Shown here in pieces: positions 51,202 to 59,643 of a stretch of DNA of 64,000 nt. The stretch covers positions 248,001 through 312,000 of the forward strand of contig NZ_BOSE01000001.1 of NCBI RefSeq assembly GCF_018403185.1, in the 5' to 3' direction. The position numbers and the translations under genes were made by a program. This DNA comes from Paenibacillus montaniterrae (lineage in GTDB: Bacteria; Bacillota; Bacilli; Paenibacillales; Paenibacillaceae). Within the stretch, counting starts at the first letter, position 1; each line of letters opens with the position of its first letter. The notes under the pieces were generated by a model. It was not told where the DNA came from. It was given only the letters and a program-made list of their open reading frames with translations, and searched no databases.

Positions 51202-52500
51202 ATGTCCAAAATCACTTTTCTAGGTGCAGGCAGCACAATATTTGCAAAAAATGTACTGGGTGACTGCATGCTTGTTCCATCGCTGCAACACTTCGAGCTC
51301 GCATTATATGATATTGATCCGATACGGTTAAAGGAGTCTGAGCTTATTCTTAATAGTGTCAAGCAAACGGTTGGAAGCAGCTGCCAAATTGTTGCTTATT
51401 CCGATCGCAAGCAGGCGCTGCGAGGGGCAAAATATATTGTTAATGCAATTCAGGTTGGCGGCTACGATCCTTGTACGATAACCGATTTTGAAGTGCCGAA
51501 AAAATACGGCCTGCGTCAAACGATTGCGGATACGGTAGGAATTGGCGGTATTTTTCGCAATTTGCGAACGATTCCTGTTATGCTCGAGTTCGCTAAAGAT
51601 ATTCAAGAGGTTTGCCCGGATGCGCTGTTCCTCAACTATACCAATCCGATGGCTGTGCTTACGAATGTTATGAATACGTATGGCGGCGTCAATACGGTAG
51701 GGCTTTGCCATAGCGTTCAAGTATGCGTAAAAGATTTGCTAAACCATCTGGGCATTGAAAATAAAGGCGTTAAATCCAAAATTGCTGGGATCAATCATAT
51801 GGCATGGCTGCTGGAAATTACGAAGGATGGCGAGGATTTATATCCAACGATCAAACGGCTGGCGAAGGAGAAGCAGCAGGAAAAGCATTATGATATGGTG
51901 CGCTTCGAGCTGATGGACAAGTTTGGCTACTATGTGACGGAATCGAGCGAGCATAATGCGGAATACCATCCATACTTTATTAAATCCGCCTATCCGGAGC
52001 TGATCGATCGCTTTAACATTCCGCTTGATGAGTACCCTCGCCGCTGCGTCGCGCAAATTGAGGATTGGCAGCGCAAGCGCGATGAAATAATGGCATCCGC
52101 CAGCCTGGAGCATGCGCGTACTCATGAATACGCTTCCTATATTTTTGATGCAATCGAAAATGATGCGCCATTTAAAATTGGCGGCAACGTGATGAACAGT
52201 GGATTAATTACAAATTTGCCGAAGGAAGCCTGTGTCGAGGTGCCATGTCTCGTTGATGCGAACGGCATTCACCCAACCTATGTAGGCGACTTGCCACCGC
52301 AGCTGGCAGCGTTGAACCGTACGAACATTAATACGCAGCTGCTAACTATTGAAGCGGCAATGACGCTGAAAAAGGAGCATATTTATCACGCAGCGCTGCT
52401 CGATCCGCATACCGCAGCGGAGCTGTCGATGGATGATATTGTGGCGCTGTGCGACGATTTAATTGAAGCGCACGGAAGCTGGCTGCCGAAGTATCAATAA
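51202..52500 (+). CDS. GH4-family alpha-galactosidase
   Basis: A 432-residue NAD- and Mn-dependent glycosidase of family GH4. The N-terminal Rossmann motif reads T-F-L-G-A-G-S-T-I-F, the metal-binding cysteine lies in G-L-C-H-S-V-Q (about residues 173-179), and the second ligand is the histidine in G-I-N-H-M-A-W. The sequence L-N-Y-T-N-P-M-A belongs to the same family. The MelA-like features suggest alpha-galactosidase rather than 6-phospho-glycosidase, but the substrate is inferred. ATG follows AGAAGGAGAG. It is divergent from an AraC regulator and ends at a strong terminator. Confidence 0.9.
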   Translation: MSKITFLGAGSTIFAKNVLGDCMLVPSLQHFELALYDIDPIRLKESELILNSVKQTVGSSCQIVAYSDRKQALRGAKYIVNAIQVGGYDPCTITDFEVPKKYGLRQTIADTVGIGGIFRNLRTIPVMLEFAKDIQEVCPDALFLNYTNPMAVLTNVMNTYGGVNTVGLCHSVQVCVKDLLNHLGIENKGVKSKIAGINHMAWLLEITKDGEDLYPTIKRLAKEKQQEKHYDMVRFELMDKFGYYVTESSEHNAEYHPYFIKSAYPELIDRFNIPLDEYPRRCVAQIEDWQRKRDEIMASASLEHARTHEYASYIFDAIENDAPFKIGGNVMNSGLITNLPKEACVEVPCLVDANGIHPTYVGDLPPQLAALNRTNINTQLLTIEAAMTLKKEHIYHAALLDPHTAAELSMDDIVALCDDLIEAHGSWLPKYQ

Positions 52501-52521
52501 CTAACTGCAAAATGACGAATA

Positions 52522-52580
52522 AAAACGCAAGCTTTAGCAGCCTGGTTAATCCAGAGCGTTGCTGAAGCTTGCGTTTTTTT
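52522..52580 (+). terminator. Terminator after the GH4 gene
   Basis: AAAACGCAAGCTTTAGCA (52522-52539) pairs with TGCTGAAGCTTGCGTTTT (52560-52577), 18 bp with one G-U position, followed by TTT. Confidence 0.9.
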
Positions 52581-52660
52581 GATCATGATGTTGAGGCTGG
52601 AGCTGCTATTGCAACTAGCAGCCTGCCCAATCGCGCGCCTGCTTTTAACAGCTTGTCCCG

Positions 52661-53278
52661 CTAGGCGAGTCCATGCTGCTCACGAATGTTGTATAGCCCA
52701 TTCACTAGCGGCTCTGCCGGATCGCGATTTAATAAATAAAGCGTCAGTAAATACGGAATCGGCATTGCGCATACATTATTGCCTTCTTTAATCGCAGGAA
52801 AGCCTGCTTCCAGCACGGGTCCCGCTTTTTCATGCATGGCAAGATTAACATAAACCTTCTCCAAAGCGAATTCTGCACGAACCGATTGGATGCAGTGAGG
52901 GATAACGTGCTCGTCGATCAGCTTTTTGCTTTCATCCTGGGATTGAGGCGGCTTCGGCAGCGGCTTGCTTACTTGCTCATCGAGCATATCGATAAAGAAG
53001 GAAGCGAGCCATTGCTGTGCCCTCGCAGCATCCTTATGCTTTTCAAGCAGCTCATTAATAAAAAAGCCGCATGCATATTTGTTTTCACTGTTATTTTCCT
53101 GCAGTTGATAGGCGAACAAAGGACCAAAGCTGGAATGATTAATAATTTGTCCCTTGATCTCGTAATGGTCAAATTCCGCCTGCAGCATTTGTAAAGAACG
53201 GGAATAAAGCGCTGCAATCAGCTTTTTCGTTTCCTCTTCCCGTTTTTTATCCTTGTTTTCATTCACGTCTGTCGTCAT
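52661..53278 (-). CDS. Conserved-looking soluble protein, unknown function
   Basis: A 205-residue soluble, slightly acidic protein with no signal peptide, membrane segment or known motif. ATG 53278 follows GGAGGGAAGGGGGC and gives the N-terminus M-T-T-D-V-N-E-N; an ATG at 53302 overlaps that site and would add eight residues. The N-terminal part is very charged (K-D-K-K-R-E-E-E-T-K-K), then a helical pattern continues. I cannot assign a family. It is convergent with the GH4 gene and divergent from the ECF41 sigma factor. Confidence 0.7.
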   Translation of the reverse strand: MTTDVNENKDKKREEETKKLIAALYSRSLQMLQAEFDHYEIKGQIINHSSFGPLFAYQLQENNSENKYACGFFINELLEKHKDAARAQQWLASFFIDMLDEQVSKPLPKPPQSQDESKKLIDEHVIPHCIQSVRAEFALEKVYVNLAMHEKAGPVLEAGFPAIKEGNNVCAMPIPYLLTLYLLNRDPAEPLVNGLYNIREQHGLA

Positions 53279-53458
53279 AATTGCCCCCTTCCCTCCTATC
53301 ATTTTACCATTTCCGCAAGAAAAGGGAAGGGTGGGGGAGGGGAAAGCACGATGGTCGGTGGTAGCAGGCAGCTATCGTGATTGCGTACTGAGACAGCTTT
53401 GACTTTATGAACACGGCTATGTATTTTAAATAAATGGATGGAGAGAGGAGTAGCACAT

Positions 53459-54331
53459 ATGCATATAGATTTGGAAGAGCTGTATAGAGAATATTCTGCT
53501 TATCTAATCTCGATTGCCTATCAAATGCTTGGAGCTATTGTTGATGCGGAGGATATTGTGCAGCAGCTATTTCTGGAATTGCAGCAGCATGACATCAAGC
53601 ATATAGAAAATATAAAGGCATATTTGGCGCGAGCGGTAACGAATCGCTGCATTAACCTGCTGAAGGCCGCTCATAAAAGAAGAGAGGTTTATGTCGGACC
53701 TTGGCTGCCGGAGCCTCAGATCACTTCTTCCGAAGACAATCCGCTGGAGCTGATTGTAAAGCAGGAGACGCTGTCTTATGCGATTCTCGTGCTGCTAGAG
53801 CGGTTAAGCGCAGTAGAAAGAGCCGTATATGTCCTGCGCGAAGTGCTGGGCTACAGCTATGAAGAAATTGCTGAAACGGTGCATAAATCAGTAGCAAATT
53901 GCCGTAAAATTTATAGTCGCGCGCAAAAAAAGCTGCAGTCTGAGTTGCCCAGTGCTTCAATCGATCGTGCTCAAGAGAATGAGCTGGCTCAAATTTTTGT
54001 ACAAGCCTCGCAAACAGGCAGCTTCGACCGCTTTATTCAAATGCTGGCGGAGGATGCCGTACTCGTTATGGATGGCGGTGGAATTGTTCGCGCTGCGCTG
54101 CGTCCTATTATCGGTCAGCAGCGAATCGAGGCGCTGCTGCAAGGAATTGCGCCAAAAGGATATTTTGCAGGTCATTTGCGTGCCATTCAAGCCAATGGCC
54201 GTATCGGCATGCTGCTTGTTCGGGAAAATAAGCCGGTGCTCGTTGTTTGCTTTGGCTGGGATCAGCAGCAGCGCATTAACCGTGTTTTTATGCTGTCTAA
54301 TCCAGAAAAGCTCGCGCATATCCAACTATAA
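53459..54331 (+). CDS. ECF41 (SigJ-type) sigma factor
   Basis: A 290-residue sigma factor of group ECF41. ATG 53459 follows GAGAGGAG; ATG 53438 lacks a site. Sigma region 2 (about residues 6-75) contains D-A-E-D-I-V-Q-Q-L-F, and region 4 (about 105-165) has V-Y-V-L-R-E-V-L-G-Y-S-Y-E-E-I-A. The W-L-P-E-P linker motif between them and a C-terminal SnoaL-like extension with D-G-G-G and N-P-E-K-L are ECF41 hallmarks. In this group the extension replaces an anti-sigma factor and controls activity. A carboxymuconolactone decarboxylase gene with an ECF41-type -35 element follows, so it is probably the target. Confidence 0.93.
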   Translation: MHIDLEELYREYSAYLISIAYQMLGAIVDAEDIVQQLFLELQQHDIKHIENIKAYLARAVTNRCINLLKAAHKRREVYVGPWLPEPQITSSEDNPLELIVKQETLSYAILVLLERLSAVERAVYVLREVLGYSYEEIAETVHKSVANCRKIYSRAQKKLQSELPSASIDRAQENELAQIFVQASQTGSFDRFIQMLAEDAVLVMDGGGIVRAALRPIIGQQRIEALLQGIAPKGYFAGHLRAIQANGRIGMLLVRENKPVLVVCFGWDQQQRINRVFMLSNPEKLAHIQL

Positions 54332-54352
54332 ATGATTAATTCAAGGTAGAGC

Positions 54353-54359
54353 TGTCACA
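54353..54359 (+). promoter_or_regulatory. ECF41-type -35 element
   Basis: TGTCACA matches the published ECF41 -35 consensus exactly and lies 61 bases before the carboxymuconolactone decarboxylase gene. A clear CGTC -10 is not seen; the sequence at the expected spacing is TTGTTA. Confidence 0.6.
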
Positions 54360-54419
54360 AAAGCGGAATGTATCTTGTTATATCCATGTAAGCTGAAAAA
54401 TCATTGAGGAGGCAATACT

Positions 54420-54875
54420 ATGAAAACAAGATTTTTAATGGAGAAGGTAAATCCGCAAGGCTATGCCGCGATGGCTGGTTTGGAGAAGAGCGTGGCTAAC
54501 TCTAGCCTCGATCCAAGGCTGAAGGAATTAATTAAAATTCGCGCTTCGCAAGTAAATGGCTGTGCATTCTGCATTGACATGCATACAAAGGACGCCCGCA
54601 AGTATGGGGAGACCGAGCAGCGCATTTATGCTTTAAACGCATGGCGAGAAACGCCGTTCTTTACGCCAAGCGAACGAGCTGTACTGGCATTGACTGAGGC
54701 GGTAACACTCGTTACAGAAGGGCATGTGCCGGATGAGGTGTATGAGGAAGTGCGCAGCCATTTTGACGAGGCTGCAACCGCAGAAATTATAATGGCGATC
54801 GTAACAATTAATGCGTGGAATCGGATCGCGATTGCAACAAGAAAAATGCCTGTCTTGCAGCATCCGTCTGCTTAA
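54420..54875 (+). CDS. Carboxymuconolactone decarboxylase/AhpD-like protein
   Basis: A 151-residue all-helical protein of the CMD/AhpD family. The redox motif N-G-C-A-F-C-I-D-M-H (cysteines at about residues 43 and 46) is intact, together with the preceding K-I-R-A-S-Q-V and the downstream histidine, so peroxidase-like activity is plausible. ATG follows GAGGAGGC. It is the usual partner of ECF41 sigma factors, and an exact ECF41 -35 element precedes it. It ends at a strong terminator. True substrate unknown. Confidence 0.92.
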   Translation: MKTRFLMEKVNPQGYAAMAGLEKSVANSSLDPRLKELIKIRASQVNGCAFCIDMHTKDARKYGETEQRIYALNAWRETPFFTPSERAVLALTEAVTLVTEGHVPDEVYEEVRSHFDEAATAEIIMAIVTINAWNRIAIATRKMPVLQHPSA

Positions 54876-54886
54876 TGTTAGGCAAT

Positions 54887-54925
54887 GCAAAGCCTTGGCT
54901 GAACAGCTCAGCCAAGGCTTTGCTA
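54887..54925 (+). terminator. Perfect terminator after the AhpD-like gene
   Basis: A perfect 16-bp stem (54887-54902 with 54908-54923) with loop ACAGC. The U tract is short. Confidence 0.75.
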
Positions 54926-55061
54926 TGTAATCGAAGTCGATGCTTGCTTGATTTAACAAGGCGAAATTGCTGGTGCAGCGCTGCAAAAGCGTACAGGATT
55001 TGCCAGACAGTCGCAAAAAATATACACTATTACTATTAGTGAAGAAACGGGGTAATTTGCA

Positions 55062-55781
55062 ATGAGTGTCGCCACAATATTGATGGTGGATGATGAATAC
55101 GAAATTATTAAGCTTATGGAAATTTATTTTAAGAATGAAAACTATACGATGCTTAAGGCTGGCAATGGCATCGAGGCGCTGGAGCTGCTGGAAAAGCATC
55201 AGGTGGATCTGATTGTGCTCGATGTGATGATGCCTTCGATGGACGGGATTGAGGCTTGTATGAAAATTAGAGAAAAAAATCATATCCCGATCATTATGCT
55301 GTCGGCGAAGAGCCAGGACATGGACAAAATTTCTGGATTGAGCGTTGGAGCAGATGATTATGTAACCAAGCCGTTCAGCCCGTTGGAGCTGATCGCCAGA
55401 ATTAAGGCGCAGCTGCGGCGCGTCAACCAATTTCATTCGGTCAGAAAAGCGAATGACCATGAAATTCGGATTGATAATCTGGTGATCAACAGCGCATCCC
55501 ATGTTGTGACGCTTGATGATAAGATCGTCAAGCTGACTCCGCGCGAATTTGCGATTTTGCTGCTGCTTGCCAATCATGCCGGAAAGGTGCTTAGTATGGA
55601 TCAAATTTATGAGCATGTGTGGCAGGAGCCATTTATGGAGTCGAAAAATACGGTGATGGTTCACATTCGCAAGCTGAGGGAAAAGCTGGAGGATGATCCG
55701 CAAAAGCCATATTTTATTAAAACAGTGTGGGGAATTGGCTACAAGCTGGAAAACCACGGACAGGTGAACGCCAATGAATAG
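55062..55781 (+). CDS. OmpR-family response regulator
   Basis: A 239-residue response regulator. The receiver domain (about 4-115) has the acidic pair D-D-E-Y near residue 10, the phosphoacceptor D in L-D-V-M-M-P-S (about residue 54), T/S and K in V-T-K-P-F. The C-terminal winged-helix DNA-binding domain (about 130-232) ends with K-T-V-W-G-I-G-Y-K-L, as in VanR/PhoB-type regulators. The end overlaps the sensor kinase gene by eight bases. Its target may be the downstream deacetylase gene, which has direct repeats of the right spacing upstream. Confidence 0.95.
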   Translation: MSVATILMVDDEYEIIKLMEIYFKNENYTMLKAGNGIEALELLEKHQVDLIVLDVMMPSMDGIEACMKIREKNHIPIIMLSAKSQDMDKISGLSVGADDYVTKPFSPLELIARIKAQLRRVNQFHSVRKANDHEIRIDNLVINSASHVVTLDDKIVKLTPREFAILLLLANHAGKVLSMDQIYEHVWQEPFMESKNTVMVHIRKLREKLEDDPQKPYFIKTVWGIGYKLENHGQVNANE

Positions 55782-57018
55782 GCTCTGGGTAGTGTCGATC
55801 CGCTGGAAGCTGCTGCTTGCTATGCTGCTGAGCGCAGCCATTACCGCTATTATATTGTTCGTCATGCATTCTCTGGCAACATTTCTCATCGAAACGGAGC
55901 CATTCAGCGTTTTGATCAAATGGGGAATTAACAATCTTGGATCTATCCGTATTCTCATTTTGGTTGGCGTTCCTTTATTTATAATTAGCTATATTTTGCT
56001 AAGCCGCCCGGTTATTCGCAATTTGCTGCGCGTGCAGGAAGCGTTAAAACAGATCGGAGAAGGCAACTTTCAGCCCGATGTGCTCGTCCAATCTTATGAT
56101 GAGATTGAAGCCACCTCGCGCTATGTGCATGATTTGGCGGCAGATTTGAATCGATATCTGGACGAAATGATTCAAGGCTTAAAGCTGATTGCCGAAGGAC
56201 AGCTGCAGCATTCCATCCCGGTCAAAGAAAATCATAAGCTGGGCGAGGTAGCCGACAGCATTAACCAAATGGCCCGCCAACTGAATCACTTGATGCAGGA
56301 GGAAAGGAAGGCAGAGCAAAGTAAAAATGACCTCATAACAGGTGTTTCTCATGATTTGCGAACGCCATTAACATCGATACTCGGGTTTTTGGGGGTTATC
56401 AAGCAAGATCGCTATCGCGATGAGGTAGAGTTGAGGCATTATGTCGACATTGCTTATAGCAAAGCCGAGCGTCTTAAATTGCTCATTGATGATTTGTTTG
56501 AATATACGCGCATGAACAACGGTATGCCGCTCGACAGCAAGCTGATGGCGCTAGATGACTTTTTGCAGCAGCTGATGGATGAATATGTGCCGATTATGCA
56601 TGAAGCGGGCATTACGGGACGTTTGACGCTGGAGCAGCATCGGGTGTTCATTTCTGCAGACGGAGAGCTGCTGGTGCGGGCCTTCGCCAACATTATTCAA
56701 AATGCGATGCAATATGGCAAGGAAGGGAAATATATCGATGTAACGCTGCAGCAGGAAAAAGAGCATGCCGTTGTATCGATTGCCAATTACGGAAATCCGA
56801 TTCCGGCGAGCGACCTGCCGTTTATCTTTGATCGGTTTTATCGGATCGATAAGTCGCGTTCATTGGAAACGGGCGGCACAGGGCTTGGTCTGGCAATTTC
56901 CCGAAGCATTATTGAGAAGCATCGAGGCACGATCCGAGCGGAAAGCGACACGCAGCGAACCGCTTTTATACTGAGCCTGCCACTGCTGCATGAACATAAG
57001 CAGAAAACGACGCAATAG
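55774..57018 (+). CDS. Sensor histidine kinase
   Basis: A 414-residue kinase. Two membrane helices (about residues 12-35 and 55-75) are separated by only a short external loop of about 20 residues, so it may sense within the membrane. A HAMP domain follows, then H in G-V-S-H-D-L-R-T-P-L-T-S (about residue 195) and the ATPase region N-x-x-x-N-A-M-Q-Y-G (N box), F-D-R-F-Y-R-I-D-K-S and G-G-T-G-L-G-L-A. The gene overlaps the response regulator gene. The architecture resembles VanS/envelope stress kinases. Signal unknown. Confidence 0.94.
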   Translation: MNRLWVVSIRWKLLLAMLLSAAITAIILFVMHSLATFLIETEPFSVLIKWGINNLGSIRILILVGVPLFIISYILLSRPVIRNLLRVQEALKQIGEGNFQPDVLVQSYDEIEATSRYVHDLAADLNRYLDEMIQGLKLIAEGQLQHSIPVKENHKLGEVADSINQMARQLNHLMQEERKAEQSKNDLITGVSHDLRTPLTSILGFLGVIKQDRYRDEVELRHYVDIAYSKAERLKLLIDDLFEYTRMNNGMPLDSKLMALDDFLQQLMDEYVPIMHEAGITGRLTLEQHRVFISADGELLVRAFANIIQNAMQYGKEGKYIDVTLQQEKEHAVVSIANYGNPIPASDLPFIFDRFYRIDKSRSLETGGTGLGLAISRSIIEKHRGTIRAESDTQRTAFILSLPLLHEHKQKTTQ

Positions 57019-57041
57019 GTGATTTTGCAAGAGCTGCGAAG

Positions 57042-57075
57042 GATGGCTTCTGTACGAATCGAAGCCATCTTTTTA
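57042..57075 (+). terminator. Terminator after the kinase gene
   Basis: GATGGCTTC (57042-57050) pairs perfectly with GAAGCCATC (57061-57069), followed by TTTTTA. Confidence 0.85.
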
Positions 57076-57122
57076 GCGTGCAGATGCAAAGGCTATGAAG
57101 CTAGCTTTTTTGGCATGACCGT

Positions 57123-57200
57123 TGCTGAAATTTGCTAGCTCGCTGCAAAATTTGCTAGCTTAATAGATTGCAGGCTGACTTCTATTACCAGTCGCAATCT
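57123..57200. repeat. Short repeats in the gap after the kinase gene
   Basis: The sequence AAATTTGCTAGCT occurs at 57128-57140 and 57148-57160, and an AGATTGC/GCAATCT hairpin (57165-57200) follows. Nothing coding is seen in 57076-57250. Confidence 0.5.
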
Positions 57201-57253
57201 GCCTGCCCTCTAGTATAATGATGAGAGATTAGAAAGAAAGTCTATTAAAATTT

Positions 57254-57308
57254 TTAAGAGTTTGTTAAGAATTAGAATACTCTATTATTAAGCTTTTGCC
57301 GATATAAT
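57254..57308 (+). promoter_or_regulatory. Possible activator-dependent promoter
   Basis: TATAAT at 57303-57308 is a good -10, but no -35 is present. TTAAGA occurs at 57254-57259 and 57265-57270, an 11-bp period typical of OmpR-family binding sites, at a position usual for activation. This suggests control by the neighbouring response regulator. Confidence 0.45.
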
Positions 57309-57344
57309 GAACGGGTAAACAACACAAGTATGGAGGCGTTATAT

Positions 57345-58544
57345 TTGAAATCACAACATTATGTACTGAAATTATTGACACTAATTACTATGCTTTCTCT
57401 AATTATGGCTTGTTCGACCGATTTAGGTTCTAAATCGGCTGCACCTTCCATTACGCTCAATGGCGAGAAGATTGAGAATTCGGGACTCGTACAAAAGGAC
57501 GATGCGATGTACATCCCGGCATCATTTATTACCGATACGCTTGGCGCGACCTTTGAAACTCCTGAAGAAGGCGATGTAGAAGCTGGCAGCGAGGAGCTAG
57601 CAGAGGGCGTTTATTATACGAATAAAGTCGGGGTGCTGATGTACCACGCTGTTATGGAGGACCCTACCGATGGAAGCATTATTGCTCCTGAGCAATTCAG
57701 AGATCATTTGCAGTGGCTAAAGGATGAAGGCTTTAATCCGATCAGCATGGAGCAGTATGTTGCGTTTATTCATGAAGGCGGCGAAGTACCGGATAACGCG
57801 GTGCTAATTACATTTGATGATGGCTATGAAAACTTCTATACCTATGCTTATCCTGCACTGAAGGAATTCAACTATCCAGCGGTCAACTTTGTTATCGTAT
57901 CGGGCGTTGACGATCCATCTATCCCTGGCATCAAAAAGCTTTCCTGGGATCAGATGCGCGAAATGAAGGAGCATAATATAGCTTTCCATAATCATACGTT
58001 CGATATGCATGTTTATGGTGCTGTGAATGCTGAAGGAATCGAGCAGCCAGCTGCGATCAGCAATCTTTATTTGCCTGACGAGAAAAGAGTTGAGACAGAC
58101 GAGGAGTATATTGCGCGTGTAACAGAAGATTTGAGCAAGGCAGAGCAGCGCCTGGAGGAGGAGCTGGGCAATACGATTCGTGCAATTGCCTTCCCGTATG
58201 GCGCCTATAATGAACGTCTGCTTGGTATTCTTGACGAACTGGATATTAAAACATCCTTTACCGTAAAGCCGGGAATTAATACGTCTGAGGATGCGCTTGG
58301 TTTCCGCATCAATGGCGGACGCTCCGACAAAACAGCCGAAGAGCTGCTTGCAGGACTTAAGCCTGAGCCTGTTGAATTGAATGACAATGCAATGCTGTTG
58401 AATGGCAAGCTTGTATCATTCAGCAAAATTATTGAAGCAAAAGGAGATCAGCCTGCGCTTTATCCGCTGCGTGAGGTAAGCAATGCGCTTGGTCTGTTTA
58501 TAGGCTGGGATTCAGCTACCAAAACCGTTACCTTAGCGCAATAG
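57345..58544 (+). CDS. Lipoprotein NodB polysaccharide deacetylase with stalk-like domain
   Basis: A 399-residue exported protein. TTG 57345 is chosen because GGAGGCG is 8 bases before it; an ATG at 57330 lies in front of that site. The lipobox L-I-M-A-C predicts lipidation. Residues about 38-75 and the last 50 residues (L-N-G-K-L-V-S-F...L-G-L-F-I-G-W-D-S-A-T-K-T-V-T-L) together resemble a split copper amine oxidase-like N1 domain around a NodB domain with T-F-D-D-G-Y (about 156) and H-N-H-T-F-D-M-H. The catalytic R/H positions are present. A cell-wall or extracellular glycan is the likely substrate. Confidence 0.85.
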   Translation: MKSQHYVLKLLTLITMLSLIMACSTDLGSKSAAPSITLNGEKIENSGLVQKDDAMYIPASFITDTLGATFETPEEGDVEAGSEELAEGVYYTNKVGVLMYHAVMEDPTDGSIIAPEQFRDHLQWLKDEGFNPISMEQYVAFIHEGGEVPDNAVLITFDDGYENFYTYAYPALKEFNYPAVNFVIVSGVDDPSIPGIKKLSWDQMREMKEHNIAFHNHTFDMHVYGAVNAEGIEQPAAISNLYLPDEKRVETDEEYIARVTEDLSKAEQRLEEELGNTIRAIAFPYGAYNERLLGILDELDIKTSFTVKPGINTSEDALGFRINGGRSDKTAEELLAGLKPEPVELNDNAMLLNGKLVSFSKIIEAKGDQPALYPLREVSNALGLFIGWDSATKTVTLAQ

Positions 58545-58586
58545 CATAAGCATTACGATCATCATTAAAACCTAAAGAATCTTACC

Positions 58587-58638
58587 AGGGCTGTCCAGAA
58601 AGTCAGTGAAAACAGACAATCTGACAGCTCTTTTTTTG
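58587..58638 (+). terminator. Terminator after the NodB lipoprotein gene
   Basis: AGGGCTGTC (58587-58595) pairs with GACAGCTCT (58623-58631, one G-U), followed by TTTTTTT. Confidence 0.75.
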
Positions 58639-58712
58639 TGTAATCGTTGTTCTTCACTTTTAATATGTAATGGTATAGGAACGAACAAGCATGGTGGGAA
58701 GGGAGTTTTGCT

Positions 58713-59585
58713 ATGTCACCATTACCGAATGAGCAAGCGGGTGCAGCAGCACCGGAGCGTGTTGCCCTCGTAACAGGCACGTCGAGCGGCTTTGGCATGC
58801 TGACAGTGCTGGAGCTTGCGCGAAAGCGGTTTCGTGTAATCGCTACAATGCGCAATTTGGAGGCTGCGATTGAGCTGCAGCAGCGTGCCGAGCGCGAAGG
58901 ATTAATGAGTCGGATTGAGCTTCACCAGCTGGATGTTACGGATCATGCAGCAATTAAACAGGTTGTGGCTGAAATTGTTCGCGTGCACCGGCAAATTGAT
59001 GTACTAGTTAACAATGCGGGCTTTGCAATGGGCGGCTTCGTGGAGGAAGTGCCGATGGAAGAGTGGCGGCAGCAGATGGAAACGAATTTTTTCGGGCTAA
59101 TCGCGGTGAGCAAAAGCGTCATTCCGATTATGAGAACCCAGCGCAGCGGCATGATCATAAACATTAGCAGCGTTAGCGGCAGAGTCGGTTTTCCTGGCTA
59201 TGCACCGTATGCCTCCTCCAAATTTGCCGTTGAAGGCTTCAGTGAAAGTTTGCGGCATGAGCTGGCTCCGTTCGGTGTGAAGGTGGTGCTGGTGGAGCCA
59301 GGGGCGTATCGCACGCCGATTTGGGACAAGGGGCTGGCGCAATTAACGAGCTCGGCTCATTCGCCCTATGCGGAACGGCTTAATGCGATTGTACGCTATT
59401 CGCGTAAAACGGCAGAGGCTGCACCTGATCCGCAGCAGGTTGCAGATACGATCGGCATGCTGGTCGAATCACGCGCTCCCAAGCTACGCTATCTGCTCGG
59501 CCGCGGCGCACGCATTGCTATATTGGGCAAGGCGCTGCTGCCCTGGAAATGGTTCGAGTGGATGATTGATCGCGGAACGCGTTAG
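58713..59585 (+). CDS. SDR-family oxidoreductase
   Basis: A 290-residue classical short-chain dehydrogenase. The cofactor motif T-G-T-S-S-G-F-G (about residues 21-28), N-N-A-G, the catalytic Ser in N-I-S-S-V-S-G and the Y-A-S-S-K pair are present. The motif T-M-R-N after the second strand suggests NADP. A C-terminal extension beyond the core (about 40 residues) resembles sterol or retinol-type SDRs in Bacillus. ATG follows GGGAAGGGAG. Substrate unknown. Confidence 0.9.
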   Translation: MSPLPNEQAGAAAPERVALVTGTSSGFGMLTVLELARKRFRVIATMRNLEAAIELQQRAEREGLMSRIELHQLDVTDHAAIKQVVAEIVRVHRQIDVLVNNAGFAMGGFVEEVPMEEWRQQMETNFFGLIAVSKSVIPIMRTQRSGMIINISSVSGRVGFPGYAPYASSKFAVEGFSESLRHELAPFGVKVVLVEPGAYRTPIWDKGLAQLTSSAHSPYAERLNAIVRYSRKTAEAAPDPQQVADTIGMLVESRAPKLRYLLGRGARIAILGKALLPWKWFEWMIDRGTR

Positions 59586-59643
59586 CTGAATGCCGGGTTG
59601 TTAACAGAAGTGCAAGCTGCTAAAATTCAATCTCGCTAAGCGA

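Noticed and set aside
54633..55958. 441-codon minus-strand open frame
   Set aside because: It is antisense to the AhpD-like and response regulator genes and crosses a strong terminator.
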